Source of the DNA: Rothia mucilaginosa ATCC 25296
GTDB lineage: Bacteria; Actinomycetota; Actinomycetes; Actinomycetales; Micrococcaceae
Assembly: GCF_000175615.1 (NCBI RefSeq)
Contig: NZ_ACVO01000005.1
Location: forward strand, 1-64,000
Direction of reading: 5' to 3'
Length of the DNA: 64,000 bases
Under the pieces are notes generated by a model. That model did not search any database. It was not told the origin of the DNA and saw only the letters and a list, made by a program, of their open reading frames with translations. The stretch's first letter is position 1. Each line of letters starts with the position of its first letter. Made by a program: the position numbers and the translations under genes. Of the stretch, positions 1 through 9,724 are shown one piece after another.

Positions 1-7
1 CCGTAGG

Positions 8-126
8 TTTGCGGTGATTATAGCAAGAGGGAAACGCCTGGTTCCATTCCGAACCCAGAAGCTAAGACTCTTCGCGCCGATGGTACTGCACTTTTGTGGG
101 TGTGGGAGAGTAGGTTATTGCCGCTT
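8..126 (+). rRNA. rrf: 5S ribosomal RNA
   Basis: The segment carries the conserved 5S core (GAAACGCCTGGTTCC, CCGAACCCAGAAGCTAAG and the loop E region GCGCCGATGGTACTGC). Its ends pair as helix I (GCGGTGAT at 11-18 with ATTGCCGC near 117-124, including two wobble pairs). It is presumably the last gene of an rRNA operon whose 16S and 23S genes lie upstream of the window. The exact ends are uncertain by a few bases. Confidence 0.93.
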
Positions 127-134
127 TATTATTC

Positions 135-165
135 AATAGCCCCGGCTTCGCCGGGGCTATTTTTG
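135..165 (+). terminator. rRNA operon terminator
   Basis: An 11-bp perfect stem (AATAGCCCCGG / CCGGGGCTATT) with loop CTTCG is followed by a T-run. It lies about 10 bases after the 5S rRNA. A second short hairpin (GGGGAGGCC / GGCCTCCCC, 170-192) follows directly and probably acts as a backup. Confidence 0.93.
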
Positions 166-383
166 TTTGGGGAGGCCTAAAGGCCTCCCCATTTGTCTTT
201 AACATCCCATCAGTACGGGTGCACGGATGGTGCTCTCTATACTAGAATGGTATGGCTTATGTTTAGGCATTAGCGGGTGTATCTAAAGCACCCCTCATAG
301 AGTTGATGCCTCAGGCAGCGGTTCGCCCGAATCGACTGCATACCCTACCCGCCCACACTGGCGGATACCTCCCAAGGAGATTC

Positions 384-1520
384 ATGTCTGAGACCCCCCG
401 TCACGAGTCTAACGGCTCCGGCCCCCGCCAGCACCGCAAGAACAGCGGAGGAAAGGACTTCCGCTCCCAGAAGGGCGGCAAGAACTTTGGCGGCAAGGGC
501 GGTTTCAAGCGTAACGACCGCGGAGGCAAGAAGTTCGACGGCCGTCGCTCCGACTCCCGATCCAAGGCACCTCGATCCAACGGCCCTGAGTCTGAGGCAC
601 CTCGCGAAGAAGTACGCAGCATCGGTGGCCGTGCAGGCTACCGCCCCGCAAAGCCCAAGGCGCCGGAAATTGACGACGACATCACCGGTCGCGAGCTGGA
701 CGGCGCAACCTTCCGTCAGCTGCGCGCCCTGGAACCGCGCAACGCAGAAACCGTTGCAAAGCACCTCGCCATGGCTGGTCGCTACCTCGACATCGACCCC
801 GAATTCGCGCTGGAACACGCCGTTGCTGCATCCCGCAGTGCAGGTCGTATTGCCGCAGTACGCGAAGCCGTTGGCGTCGCCGCATATGTGGCAGAAGACT
901 TCGAACTGGCCCTGCGCGAACTGCGCACCCACCGCCGTATTAGCGGCTCCGTAGACCACCTGGCATTGCTGGTAGACTGCGAACGTGCGCTCGGCCGCCT
1001 GCCCAAGGCAATGGAAATGATTGCAGAATTCAAGAAGGAAGAACTGCCCGCCAACGTGCGCGTGGAGCTCGCCATCGTTGAATCCGGCATCCTCAGCGAT
1101 CAGGGCAAGAAGTCTGAGGCCGTCGTAGCACTGCAGATTCCTCAGCTGAACCCCAAGCGTGCCTTTGAGTACAGCCCCCGCCTGTTCAGCGCATACTCCG
1201 ACGCGCTGGCTAACGCAGGCCGTAACCAGGAAGCAGAACGCTGGGCACGCCTCGCCTTCATGGCAGAAGCAGCACTGGGCCAGGGCAACTTCGCAGAACC
1301 CGAAATCTTCGACATGTTCGGTGAAGCTGGCCTCTTCGAGCAGGAAGAGAAGTCTGTAGAACTCACTGAGACCGTAGAAGAAGCTGAAGAAACCGCAGAA
1401 GCTTCCGCAGAAGAGGAAGCAAGCGAAGCTGACGAAGAGGCTGCCGAGAACGAGAAGACCGAAGCGCCTAAGTCTGATGCGCCTAAGGCTGAAGAAGCAG
1501 AAGAAACCTCCGCAGAATAA
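384..1520 (+). CDS. TPR-like alpha-solenoid protein with basic N-tail and acidic C-tail
   Basis: This 378-residue protein corresponds by position to Rv1691 of Mycobacterium (next to the HAD phosphatase and tlyA). The middle (about residues 110-310) is a run of amphipathic helices with TPR-like A/G/Y/A spacing. The first ~90 residues are Gly/Lys/Arg/Phe-rich low complexity (GGKNFGGKGGFKR, GGKKFDGRR) and the last ~55 are Glu/Ala-rich. The ATG at 384 is chosen because AAGGAGA sits just before it; an upstream in-frame ATG at 303 has no ribosome site. No signal peptide or membrane segment is visible, so it should be cytoplasmic. The role is unknown; the tails suggest RNA or ribosome contact, which is inference. 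Confidence 0.8.
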   Translation: MSETPRHESNGSGPRQHRKNSGGKDFRSQKGGKNFGGKGGFKRNDRGGKKFDGRRSDSRSKAPRSNGPESEAPREEVRSIGGRAGYRPAKPKAPEIDDDITGRELDGATFRQLRALEPRNAETVAKHLAMAGRYLDIDPEFALEHAVAASRSAGRIAAVREAVGVAAYVAEDFELALRELRTHRRISGSVDHLALLVDCERALGRLPKAMEMIAEFKKEELPANVRVELAIVESGILSDQGKKSEAVVALQIPQLNPKRAFEYSPRLFSAYSDALANAGRNQEAERWARLAFMAEAALGQGNFAEPEIFDMFGEAGLFEQEEKSVELTETVEEAEETAEASAEEEASEADEEAAENEKTEAPKSDAPKAEEAEETSAE

Positions 1521-1570
1521 GACTGCAGAGAATCTAAGAATTCTAAATACATGACCTAAGTGTCAGCGTG

Positions 1571-1619
1571 AAACCGCTGGACGCCACACCCAAGCAGGGG
1601 AGAGCGTCCAGCGGTTTTC
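1571..1619 (+). terminator. intrinsic terminator after TPR gene
   Basis: A 14-bp perfect stem (AAACCGCTGGACGC / GCGTCCAGCGGTTT) is followed by a short T-tract. A TATAAT -10-like box lies directly downstream at 1622-1627, about 80 bases before the HAD gene. No convincing -35 box is seen. Confidence 0.85.
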
Positions 1620-1708
1620 CATATAATCGCCCGAAGGCACCATCGCTAGAGTGTCTAACAGGTACGATTAATAGCGACAACCGCCAGAGACCCCGAGAGG
1701 AACACTCT

Positions 1709-2746
1709 ATGACCACGAACGTACTCCTATCCCGCTACGATGCCCTCCTCTCCGATCTGGACGGCGTGGTCTACGCGGGTCCCTTCGCCATCGAAGGCGC
1801 ACCCGAAGCGCTCAACCGTGCCGAAGAAGAACTCAACGTACCGGTCATCTTCGTCACCAACAACGCATCGCGCTCTGTAGAATCTGTAGCAGAGCACCTG
1901 CGTGAACTGGGTGTGCACACCCGAGCAGAACGAGTCGTCAGCTCCGCACAGGCAGGCGCCGCACTGCTCGCACAGCACGTACCCGCAGACTCCAAAGTGC
2001 TCATCACCGGCACCGAAGCACTCGCCGACTGCGTTCGTGCGGTAGGCCTCGAAACCGTACGCAAGGAAGAAGAAGGCCCCGTAGCCGTCATCCAGGGTTT
2101 CGACCCCAAGATCGGCTGGGAAGACCTTGCGGAAGCCGCCTACACCCTCGCAAACCCCGACATCCTCTGGATTGCCACCAACACCGACCAGAGCATCCCC
2201 AAGGAACGAGGCCAGGCACCCGGCAACGGAACCCTCGTAGCAGCCGTGGCAAGCGCAACCCGCCGCACCCCGCTCGTTGCGGGCAAGCCCGAAGCACCCA
2301 TCTTCCACACCGCAGCGCAGGCAGTGAACTCCAGCCGCCCCGTCATCGTGGGCGACCGCCTGGACACCGATATTCTCGGCGCCAACAACGCAAAGATGGA
2401 CGGCGCCCTCGTCCTCACCGGCGTACAGACCTACCAGGATGTCATCGAGGCCGTGCCGAACCAGCGTCCGACCTATATTCTGCGCACCCTCGAGGACTTC
2501 TTCGCACCCTACCCTGAAATTGAGGTGCTCTACGAAGGCTACGAAGTCACCGCAACCGGCCCCACCTGGCAGGCACGAGTCCGCGGCGAAAACCTGAGCC
2601 TGACCGGCCCCGAGATTGAAGATGCCGAAGCATTCGCGGGCAGCGAGAGCGAAGCCGAAGCATGGCGCGTAGCCTGCGCAGCATGGTGGGCAGCAAACCC
2701 CGAACAGGGCGCACGCCCCAACATCCAGGGGATCCCCGGTGCCTAA
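1709..2746 (+). CDS. HAD-superfamily phosphatase, NagD/Rv1692 type
   Basis: This 345-residue HAD hydrolase has motif I as DLDGVVYAG near residues 15-23, a FVTNNASR motif II region, and motif IV as GDRLDTDI. These place it in the NagD/p-nitrophenylphosphatase branch. The mycobacterial gene at this place, Rv1692, is a glycerol-3-phosphate phosphatase; the same activity here is an inference from position and domain layout. A C-terminal ~75-residue extension is consistent with the actinobacterial form. The ATG at 1709 is chosen because GAGAGGAAC precedes it; the frame is open upstream to 1568, but that part overlaps the terminator. The next small gene starts inside its last codons, so the two are translationally coupled. 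Confidence 0.88.
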   Translation: MTTNVLLSRYDALLSDLDGVVYAGPFAIEGAPEALNRAEEELNVPVIFVTNNASRSVESVAEHLRELGVHTRAERVVSSAQAGAALLAQHVPADSKVLITGTEALADCVRAVGLETVRKEEEGPVAVIQGFDPKIGWEDLAEAAYTLANPDILWIATNTDQSIPKERGQAPGNGTLVAAVASATRRTPLVAGKPEAPIFHTAAQAVNSSRPVIVGDRLDTDILGANNAKMDGALVLTGVQTYQDVIEAVPNQRPTYILRTLEDFFAPYPEIEVLYEGYEVTATGPTWQARVRGENLSLTGPEIEDAEAFAGSESEAEAWRVACAAWWAANPEQGARPNIQGIPGA

Positions 2747-2906
2747 AGAACCGGAGACTAATAGCACAGCAGAGGAAACCGCTGAGCTTGATGCAGAATT
2801 CGAGCGCCAACTCGCGGCGACCCTCGCCATGGACCCCATAGAGCGCGTCAAGCGCCTCGAAACGATGAGTGAGCAACTGGAGAAGGACCTCGAAAACCTC
2901 TCCTAG
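2739..2906 (+). CDS. small acidic helical protein (Rv1693-like position)
   Basis: A 55-residue frame starts at GTG 2739 and overlaps the end of the HAD gene by 8 bases. The product is charged and predicted to be almost wholly helical, with heptad-like spacing in its second half (RVKRLETMSEQLEKDLENL), suggesting a short coiled coil. In mycobacteria a small conserved hypothetical (Rv1693) sits at the same place between the phosphatase and tlyA. Function is unknown. Support comes from position, overlap coupling and codon use like its neighbours. Confidence 0.7.
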   Translation: MPKEPETNSTAEETAELDAEFERQLAATLAMDPIERVKRLETMSEQLEKDLENLS

Positions 2907-2996
2907 TTCGCGGCGGTGATCCCTCAGAACAGCAATGCTCTGAGGAGCACTAGATAACCCGTCACCAGACGACGACAGAAAGAAGACAAGGACACC

Positions 2997-3725
2997 GTGC
3001 GCCTCGATAAATACCTGGTCGAAGCCGGATTCGTGAGCTCCCGAACCCTCGCCGCAAAACTCATCGCGGCAGGGGACGTGCAAGTCAACGGCAAGGTTGC
3101 GCGCAAAGCGTCCATGCTCGTGGGCCCGGAGGATACCCTCTACGTGCGCCAGAGCGAGCTGACCGAATACGTCAGCCGCGCAGGGCACAAGCTCGCCGGT
3201 GCCCTCGACGCGTTCCCCGAAATCGAGGTAGAAGGCAAGCGTTGCCTGGACGCGGGAGCATCCACCGGAGGCTTTACCGACGTGCTGCTTCGTCGAGGAG
3301 CCGCCCACGTAGCCGCCGTTGACGTAGGACACGGGCAGCTTGTGGACACGCTACGCGAAGAACCGCGAGTCGGCGTGTACGAAGGGCTCAACGTTCGCTA
3401 CATGAAGCCCGAAGACATTGGTGGGCAGGTCGAACTGACGGTTTCTGACCTCTCGTTCATCTCACTGACCCTGGTTATGGAGGCGCTAGCGAATGCCACC
3501 GAAACCGGCGGCGACCTGGTGCTCATGGTCAAGCCGCAGTTCGAAGTCGGCAAGCACCGCATCGGACGCGGGGGAGTGGTGCACGAAGAAGCCGCCCGCC
3601 GTGAAGCCGTGGAAAAAGTGCAGGCATCTGCGGTGAGCCACGGATTGCGCGTGATGGGTATGGAACCCAGCCCGCTCCCTGGACAGGACGGCAACGTAGA
3701 GTACTTCCTCTGGTGCCGAAAATAA
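2997..3725 (+). CDS. tlyA: TlyA-family rRNA 2'-O-methyltransferase
   Basis: This 242-residue protein has an N-terminal S4 RNA-binding domain (RLDKYLVEAGF near residue 2; GDVQVNG near 27-33) and an FtsJ-like methyltransferase domain. The SAM motif is LDAGASTGGFTDVLL near residues 83-97. TlyA enzymes methylate ribose 2'-OH positions of 16S and/or 23S rRNA and affect capreomycin/viomycin sensitivity. At 242 residues it is slightly shorter than the mycobacterial protein (about 268). It starts at GTG 2997 and lies in the conserved order HAD, small protein, tlyA, nadK, recN. Confidence 0.93.
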   Translation: MRLDKYLVEAGFVSSRTLAAKLIAAGDVQVNGKVARKASMLVGPEDTLYVRQSELTEYVSRAGHKLAGALDAFPEIEVEGKRCLDAGASTGGFTDVLLRRGAAHVAAVDVGHGQLVDTLREEPRVGVYEGLNVRYMKPEDIGGQVELTVSDLSFISLTLVMEALANATETGGDLVLMVKPQFEVGKHRIGRGGVVHEEAARREAVEKVQASAVSHGLRVMGMEPSPLPGQDGNVEYFLWCRK

Positions 3726-3735
3726 ATAGTGCTAA

Positions 3736-3800
3736 GGCAGTCTGAGAAAAACCGCTCGGTAACGCAGGATGCGTTGAGGGTGGTGCTTTCTCAGGCTGCC
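3736..3800 (+). terminator. long hairpin after tlyA
   Basis: GGCAGTCTGAGAAA pairs with TTTCTCAGGCTGCC across a 37-base loop that can itself pair in part. There is no T-run. It probably separates tlyA from the nadK promoter region. Confidence 0.55.
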
Positions 3801-3989
3801 GCGCTATGCGCAGGCACTTTTCACGGGTATTTTTCGCAGGTATCTAGAGATACCCCAGCTGTACGCTATTCGAAATAATTTTCTAAAAATATGGTACTTT
3901 AGAAAATCTTCGAGAACATATTCGGTATGATAGGGGTAGATACACCATCTCAACACCCCGATCTCAACACCCGATGGGAGAGAGTCGTT

Positions 3990-5027
3990 ATGGCAGAACA
4001 CGAAAGCCATGCACCGCAGGAAGCAGTCGCACAGGTAGCTACCGCAGGTGCGCGTCATGGTTCTGAACACCACAGTTTCGAACGTCATGGTTCCGAAGAC
4101 TCGGTGGAACAACGTCACCGTAAGATTCTCGTCTTCGCCCACGTGGGGCGCAAAGAAGCACGAGATGCCGCCCGACAGGCATGCACCCAGCTCTACGAAG
4201 CGGGACTCGCGCCCGTCATGACTCGCTCCGATCTGGAGACCCTGAGTGAAAACTGGGACGAGCCCGTCCCCGTGCAGGTCGTCCACGAATCTGTAGCGCT
4301 CATCGATATTGAACTCGGCGTGGTGCTCGGTGGCGATGGTTCGATTCTTCGTGCCGCAGAAATGGTACGCCGAACCAGCGTTCCGCTCATTGGCGTGAAC
4401 CTGGGGCACGTCGGCTTCCTCGCCGAATCCGAAGAGAGCGACCTGACCGAAACCGTTCGCTGCATCGTCAACAACGAATACACCGTTGAAGAACGCATGG
4501 CAATCGATGTGGAAGTCTGGAACGACGGCAAGCGCGTGCACAGCGACTGGGCGCTGAACGAAGCCAGTGTTGAAAAGGGCAACCGCGAAAAAATGATTGA
4601 AGTCATTATTGAAGTGGACTGCCGCCCGCTCAGCAGCTTCGGCTGCGACGGTGTGGTCATGGGAACCCCCACCGGCTCGACCGCCTATGCTTTCTCCGGT
4701 GGCGGCCCGGTCGTCTGGCCCGAAGTTGAGGCAATTCTCATGGTGCCCCTCTCGGCTCACGCGCTCTTCGCGCGCCCGCTGGTAGCAGCGCCGACCTCCA
4801 CCTTGGCGGTAGAAATGATGCCCGGAAACGGTGCCTCCGGCGTGCTCTGGTGCGATGGCCGCCGAACCGTGGAGTTGGACCCCGGCTCCCGTATTGAGGT
4901 GCGACGCTCCGAAAAGTCGGTGCTGCTCGCCCGTATCCACCCGGCTCCCTTCTCTGAGCGACTGGTGCGTAAATTTGAGCTTCCGATCCGTGGCTGGCGT
5001 GGCCCGCAGGACACCGAGAAGCACTAA
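3990..5027 (+). CDS. nadK: NAD kinase
   Basis: This enzyme phosphorylates NAD to NADP with ATP or polyphosphate in the cytoplasm. Of 345 residues, the kinase core begins near residue 45 (KILVFAHVGR). Family motifs are GGDGS (LGGDGSILRAAE), NLGHVGFLAE and PTGSTAYAFSGGG. A ~45-residue His/Glu-rich N-tail precedes the core. ATG 3990 is chosen because GGGAGAGAG lies 8 bases upstream; an in-frame ATG at 3927 overlaps a TATGAT -10-like box (3926-3931) and is less likely. The gene is 19 bases from recN, so they probably share a transcript. Confidence 0.93.
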   Translation: MAEHESHAPQEAVAQVATAGARHGSEHHSFERHGSEDSVEQRHRKILVFAHVGRKEARDAARQACTQLYEAGLAPVMTRSDLETLSENWDEPVPVQVVHESVALIDIELGVVLGGDGSILRAAEMVRRTSVPLIGVNLGHVGFLAESEESDLTETVRCIVNNEYTVEERMAIDVEVWNDGKRVHSDWALNEASVEKGNREKMIEVIIEVDCRPLSSFGCDGVVMGTPTGSTAYAFSGGGPVVWPEVEAILMVPLSAHALFARPLVAAPTSTLAVEMMPGNGASGVLWCDGRRTVELDPGSRIEVRRSEKSVLLARIHPAPFSERLVRKFELPIRGWRGPQDTEKH

Positions 5028-5046
5028 AGAAAAGGAATGAACGTTC

Positions 5047-6765
5047 GTGATTGAGGAAATCCATATTCGAGACCTCGGCATCATCACCGATGCGAGGCTC
5101 CCCCTCGAACCCGGATTCTCCGTGCTGACCGGTGAAACCGGCGCAGGTAAAACCATGGTCGTCACCGCCCTCGGTATGCTCCTGGGCGCCCGCTCCGACG
5201 CCTCCAGCGTGCGCAACGGTGCTAAGAGCGCCCTCGCCGAAGCAGTGATTCGCCTGCCCCACGGGCACCGCGCCCTCGAGCTTGCCGAAGAAGCCGGCGG
5301 TACCGCCGAAGACATCGACGAACAGACCTCCGAGCTGCTGCTGGCACGCACCGTCAACGCCTCGGGACGCTCCCGTGCCCACGTCGGCGGTTGCTCCGCA
5401 CCCATCGGGACCCTGTCTCAGATTGGTCAGACTCTTGTTGCAGTCCACGGCCAGTCCGATCAGCTGCGCCTCAAATCAGCGGCAGAGCAGCGCCAGTCCC
5501 TCGACCTGTACGCCGGTGAAGAGCTCTCCAACCTGCTGGAGAAGTACCGCGAAAACTACGAGCGATACCGCGCCGCCGCCGCAGAGCTGAAGGAAGTACG
5601 CGAAAACTCGCGCGCACGAGCCCTCGAAGCGCAGACCCTGCAGGGAGCCCTCGAAGAAATCAGTGCCGTCAACCCGCAGGAGGGCGAAGAAGAAGAGCTC
5701 AAAGCCGAAATGGTGAAGCTCATGAACGTTGAAGCGCTACGCATTGCCTCGGCAACCGCCTCCGCGGCGCTCAGCGGTAGTGAATACTCTACCGGCGACG
5801 AGCAGAGCGTCATGAGCCTGCTCGATGCAAGCCGCTCCGCGCTCCAGGCGCAGGCAGACGCTGATGAAGAGCTTGCTTCTCTCGCCGCGCGCGTCAACGA
5901 ACTGTTGATTCTTGCCACCGATATCTCCTCGGATCTGTCCTCCTACATGGCCTCCCTGGATGTTGAAGGCCCCGAACGTCTGGCGCAGGTGCAGACTCGC
6001 CGCGCCCAGCTGGCGACCCTCACCCGCAAATACGGTGCCGACATCGCCGAGGTTCTCGAATGGGCCGAAGAATCCCGTGCACGCCTTGAGACCCTGGTGG
6101 ACGACCCGCAGCGACAGGAAACCCTGGAAACCGAGCTGGTACAGCTACGCAAGGTGCTCGGCGCCCAGGCAGAAGAGCTGACCGCCCTGCGCCGTGCCGC
6201 CGCACAGAAACTGGCAGACGCCGTCAGTGAGGAGCTCACCGCTCTTGCCATGCCGAACGCCTCCCTGGTCGTGGAAGTTGCTGAAGCCGAAAAGTTCTCG
6301 GTGCACGGCCGAGACACCGTGACCTTCATGCTGGCGCCCCACCGAACCGCCGTGCCGCGCCCGCTCGGTAAGGGCGCCTCCGGCGGCGAGCTCTCCCGCG
6401 TAATGCTCGCCCTGGAGGTAGTGCTTGCCGAAGTAGACCCCGTACCCACCTTCATCTTCGACGAGGTGGACTCCGGCGTGGGCGGTAAGGCCGCTATCGA
6501 AATCGGTCGCCGCCTCGCCATGCTCGCCCGACACGTGCAGGTTCTGGTGGTCACCCACCTGCCGCAGGTTGCAGCCTTCGCGGACCAGCACATCCTCGTG
6601 CTGAAAAACGATGACGCGTCCCTCTCAAAGGTCAAGGTACTTTCCGAAGAGGAACGCGTGGTGGAACTGGCGCGAATGCTCTCCGGGCACGATCAATCAG
6701 AATCGGCGCGAGAGCATGCCCGAGAGCTACTGGCAGCCGGTCGAGAAGTGCCGCAGGGGCGCTGA
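5047..6765 (+). CDS. recN: DNA repair protein RecN
   Basis: This 572-residue SMC-like ATPase takes part in double-strand-break repair. It has an N-terminal Walker A (GETGAGKTMVV near residues 29-39), a long central coiled coil (about residues 155-380), and a C-terminal ABC signature (KGASGGELSRVMLALE) followed by Walker B (PTFIFDEVDSGVGG) and the H-loop (VVTHLPQVA). Length matches the family. It starts at GTG 5047 with AAAGGAATG upstream. The mycobacterial neighbours after recN (Rv1697/Rv1698, the steA/steB-like pair) are missing; pyrG follows after 351 bases. Confidence 0.95.
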   Translation: MIEEIHIRDLGIITDARLPLEPGFSVLTGETGAGKTMVVTALGMLLGARSDASSVRNGAKSALAEAVIRLPHGHRALELAEEAGGTAEDIDEQTSELLLARTVNASGRSRAHVGGCSAPIGTLSQIGQTLVAVHGQSDQLRLKSAAEQRQSLDLYAGEELSNLLEKYRENYERYRAAAAELKEVRENSRARALEAQTLQGALEEISAVNPQEGEEEELKAEMVKLMNVEALRIASATASAALSGSEYSTGDEQSVMSLLDASRSALQAQADADEELASLAARVNELLILATDISSDLSSYMASLDVEGPERLAQVQTRRAQLATLTRKYGADIAEVLEWAEESRARLETLVDDPQRQETLETELVQLRKVLGAQAEELTALRRAAAQKLADAVSEELTALAMPNASLVVEVAEAEKFSVHGRDTVTFMLAPHRTAVPRPLGKGASGGELSRVMLALEVVLAEVDPVPTFIFDEVDSGVGGKAAIEIGRRLAMLARHVQVLVVTHLPQVAAFADQHILVLKNDDASLSKVKVLSEEERVVELARMLSGHDQSESAREHARELLAAGREVPQGR

Positions 6766-7116
6766 AACTGACGGCAAGCCGGCGGCAAACCGGCAGAGAA
6801 AAGTATGAGGAAAGTGCTGGCAAAAGCGCCGAAAGGTGGCATCTTTCGCACCAAAGACCATCAAAGGGGCTGAAGTGTGCGAGCGTGCCTCAGAAAGTTG
6901 CCAGTACAGCCCGCGCCGGTGACCAATAGCGGTGCATGGATCCCAGAGGATGTGAGATACTCTGTGAATGCTCCTACACCTGCTTCTACACGGCGCGGCG
7001 GGAATAATAAATCCCCAGCTCCGTTTACAGTGGTGATAAGGACAAATAGGGGAGGGAAAGCCGCCTGAGAGAATCCTCTCGCGGCAAAACCCTCTGCTTG
7101 GATAGCAGACAAGAAA
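6766..7116. other. recN-pyrG gap, pyrG leader
   Basis: No credible gene is seen in these 351 bases. Two hairpins lie just before pyrG: GCCGC-CT-GAGAG / CTCTC-GCGGC at 7060-7085 and CTGCT / AGCAG at about 7093-7107. A GATACT box preceded by TG occurs at 6956-6961 without a clear -35. The hairpins could affect pyrG expression; this is inference. Confidence 0.5.
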
Positions 7117-8811
7117 ATGGTAGGCTTGAATTCCGTGGTGAATGAAAAAAATAACGCTCTGAACGCGTCCTCTAACGACAAGGTAACCCGCCAGATTTTC
7201 GTGACCGGCGGCGTTGCATCTTCTCTCGGTAAGGGCCTGTCGGCCTCTTCCCTTGGTCAGCTTCTTCGCGCACGTGGCCTCTCTGTGACCATGCAGAAGT
7301 TCGACCCCTACCTGAACGTCGACCCCGGTACGATGAACCCCTTCCAGCACGGTGAAGTCTTTGTCACCGACGACGGTGCTGAAACCGACCTCGACATCGG
7401 ACACTACGAGCGCTTCCTGGACGAAAACCTCGACCAGTCCGCTAACGTGACCACCGGCCAGGTCTACTCCTCCGTCATCGCGAAGGAACGCCGCGGCGAA
7501 TACCTCGGTGACACCGTCCAGGTCATCCCTCACATTACCGACGAAATCAAGGCCCGTATGCGTCACGCAGCGGAAATTGAAAACGCACCCGACATCATCA
7601 TCACTGAAATCGGTGGTACCGTCGGCGATATCGAGTCCCTGCCCTTCATGGAGGCAGCACGCCAGGTACGCCGCGATGTTGGCCGCAAGAACGTCTTCTT
7701 CCTGCACGTCTCCCTGGTGCCCTTCATCGGCCCCTCCGGCGAGCTCAAGACCAAGCCGACCCAGCACTCCGTGGCAGCACTGCGCGGCCTGGGCATCCAG
7801 CCTGACGGTCTGATCCTGCGCTGTGAGCGTGAGGTCCCCGCATCGCACCGCTCCAAGATCGGTAACGCATGCGACGTGGACACCGACGCAGTGATTTCCT
7901 GCGCCGACGCACCCAGCATCTACGACATCCCCAAGACCCTGCACAGCCAGAAGCTCGACGACTACATCCTCGACTACTTCGGCATTGAGGCTCCCGCACC
8001 GGACTTCACCCAGTGGGACCGCCTGCTCGACGCAGTGCACCGCCCCGCAGCAGAGGTCAACGTTGGCCTGGTCGGTAAGTACATCGACCTGCCCGACGCA
8101 TACCTGTCCGTCTCCGAGGCTCTGCGCGCCGGCGGCTTCGCAAACAACGTGAAGGTCAACATCAAGTGGGTTGCAGCCGACCTGTGTGCAACCGACGAAG
8201 ATGCAGACCACCAGCTGCGCAACATGGACGCAATCCTCGTGCCCGGCGGCTTCGGCATCCGCGGCCTGGACGGCAAGATCGGCGCCCTCAAGTACGCACG
8301 CGAGCACAAGATCCCGACCCTGGGCATCTGCCTCGGCCTGCAGTCCATGGTCATCGAGTACGCACGCAACGTACTGGGTCTAACCGAAGCATCCTCCACC
8401 GAGTTCGATCCGGAAACCTCCGTACCGGTCATCGCAACCATCGAAGAGCAGAAGCAGTTCGTCGAAGGTGCAGGCGACCTGGGCGGCACCATGCGCCTGG
8501 GCCTGTACAAGGCAAACCTGGTTCCCGGCTCTCAGGTAGCTAAGGCGTACGGTGCAACCGAGGTTGCAGAGCGTCACCGCCACCGCTACGAGGTGAACAA
8601 CGAGTACCGCGAGCAGCTTGAAGAAGCAGGCCTGCGCATCTCCGGTACCTCCCCGGACTCCTCGCTGGTCGAGTACGTGGAACTACCCGCAGAGGCACAC
8701 CCCTACTACGTGGCAACTCAGGCACACCCCGAGTACCGCTCGCGTCCGACCCGCCCGCACCCGCTCTTCTCCGGCCTGATTAAGGCTGCTCTGGAGCGCC
8801 GCGGCGCCTAA
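7117..8811 (+). CDS. pyrG: CTP synthase
   Basis: This enzyme makes CTP from UTP, ATP and glutamine. Of 564 residues, the N-terminal amidoligase domain carries [16 protein letters not shown] near residues 29-44 and the [16 protein letters not shown] motif. The C-terminal class I glutamine amidotransferase domain has the nucleophile motif GICLGLQ and the catalytic HPEYRSRP motif. The first ~20 residues are not part of the usual start of the family; an in-frame GTG at 7138 or 7135 is an alternative. No strong ribosome site is visible before any of these, so the start is uncertain. Confidence 0.95.
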   Translation: MVGLNSVVNEKNNALNASSNDKVTRQIFVTGGVASSLGKGLSASSLGQLLRARGLSVTMQKFDPYLNVDPGTMNPFQHGEVFVTDDGAETDLDIGHYERFLDENLDQSANVTTGQVYSSVIAKERRGEYLGDTVQVIPHITDEIKARMRHAAEIENAPDIIITEIGGTVGDIESLPFMEAARQVRRDVGRKNVFFLHVSLVPFIGPSGELKTKPTQHSVAALRGLGIQPDGLILRCEREVPASHRSKIGNACDVDTDAVISCADAPSIYDIPKTLHSQKLDDYILDYFGIEAPAPDFTQWDRLLDAVHRPAAEVNVGLVGKYIDLPDAYLSVSEALRAGGFANNVKVNIKWVAADLCATDEDADHQLRNMDAILVPGGFGIRGLDGKIGALKYAREHKIPTLGICLGLQSMVIEYARNVLGLTEASSTEFDPETSVPVIATIEEQKQFVEGAGDLGGTMRLGLYKANLVPGSQVAKAYGATEVAERHRHRYEVNNEYREQLEEAGLRISGTSPDSSLVEYVELPAEAHPYYVATQAHPEYRSRPTRPHPLFSGLIKAALERRGA

Positions 8812-8830
8812 CATCTAGGCACAAACGTTC

Positions 8831-8875
8831 AGCATCCCGCTCACCCCGTACTGGGGAGAGCGGGATGCTTTCGTT
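8831..8875 (+). terminator. pyrG terminator
   Basis: A 12-bp perfect stem (AGCATCCCGCTC / GAGCGGGATGCT) has a 15-base loop and a TTCGTTT tail. Confidence 0.85.
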
Positions 8876-8956
8876 TAAGCGTGAGCGTGGTCTACTCTGC
8901 GCCCACACCTGACGCGCCAAACGTAGCGGGGCTAAGAAGCCGCCTACAATGAAAGA

Positions 8957-9631
8957 ATGAGCAACAACCAGCAGATTATTGATGCACCCTCCGAACGCAC
9001 CATCCGCACCCGCACCGTGAAGTACAGCGGCTACGTGATCGAAACGACCGTTGAAGAGTACGAACTCAACGAAAACGCCGTGCTGACCCGCGACGTCGTG
9101 GAAATGCCCGGCGCCGTCGCCGTGGCGGTCCTCAACGACAACAACGAACTGCTGATGCTTAACCAGTACCGCCACCCGGTGCGTATGAACCTCTGGGAAG
9201 TACCCGCCGGACTGCTCGACATCGACGGTGAAGACCCCCTGGTCGCCGCGCAGCGCGAACTTGCCGAAGAGGCAGACCTGCAGGCAGACACCTGGAACGC
9301 ACTGACCGACTACTTCAGCAGCCCCGGCGCAACCAGCGAAGCAGGCCGCGTCTACCTGGCGCGTAACCTCTCGGAACTGCCCGTCGAAGAACGTAGCGAA
9401 CGCACCGACGAAGAAGCAGAAATGACCTACCGCTGGGTGCCCCTCGCCGAGGCAGTGCAGCTGGTGCTGGGCGGAAAGGTTCATAACGCGCTCGCTATCC
9501 AGGCGGTACTCGCCACCTACGCGGCGGAGCAGAACAATTTTGAAGGTCTGCGCCCCGCCGAGGGCGGCTGGGAGTTCCACCCCTACATGGGGCAGCGCCG
9601 CGAAAAGCCGGAGAACTTCCGCAACCACTAA
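8957..9631 (+). CDS. NUDIX hydrolase, ADP-ribose pyrophosphatase type
   Basis: This 224-residue protein carries the Nudix box GLLDIDGEDPLVAAQRELAEE within residues ~92-112, in the form GX5EX7REUXEE. The family hydrolyses ADP-ribose and related nucleoside diphosphates in the cytoplasm using Mg2+. Position between pyrG and xerD is the same as Rv1700, an ADP-ribose pyrophosphatase, which supports the specific call. ATG 8957 follows an A-rich stretch with weak GAAAGA; it may have its own promoter after the pyrG terminator. Confidence 0.9.
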   Translation: MSNNQQIIDAPSERTIRTRTVKYSGYVIETTVEEYELNENAVLTRDVVEMPGAVAVAVLNDNNELLMLNQYRHPVRMNLWEVPAGLLDIDGEDPLVAAQRELAEEADLQADTWNALTDYFSSPGATSEAGRVYLARNLSELPVEERSERTDEEAEMTYRWVPLAEAVQLVLGGKVHNALAIQAVLATYAAEQNNFEGLRPAEGGWEFHPYMGQRREKPENFRNH

Positions 9632-9724
9632 GAACGGAACGTAGAGTGGGGGAGTAGCCCAGCCTACGGCAAACCCAAATATCAAGAGGCCCAAACATCA
9701 AACAGAACCGGCAGAGGAGATAGC

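Noticed and set aside
6877..7068. A 63-residue frame before pyrG
   Set aside because: No ribosome site and no resemblance to steA or steB.
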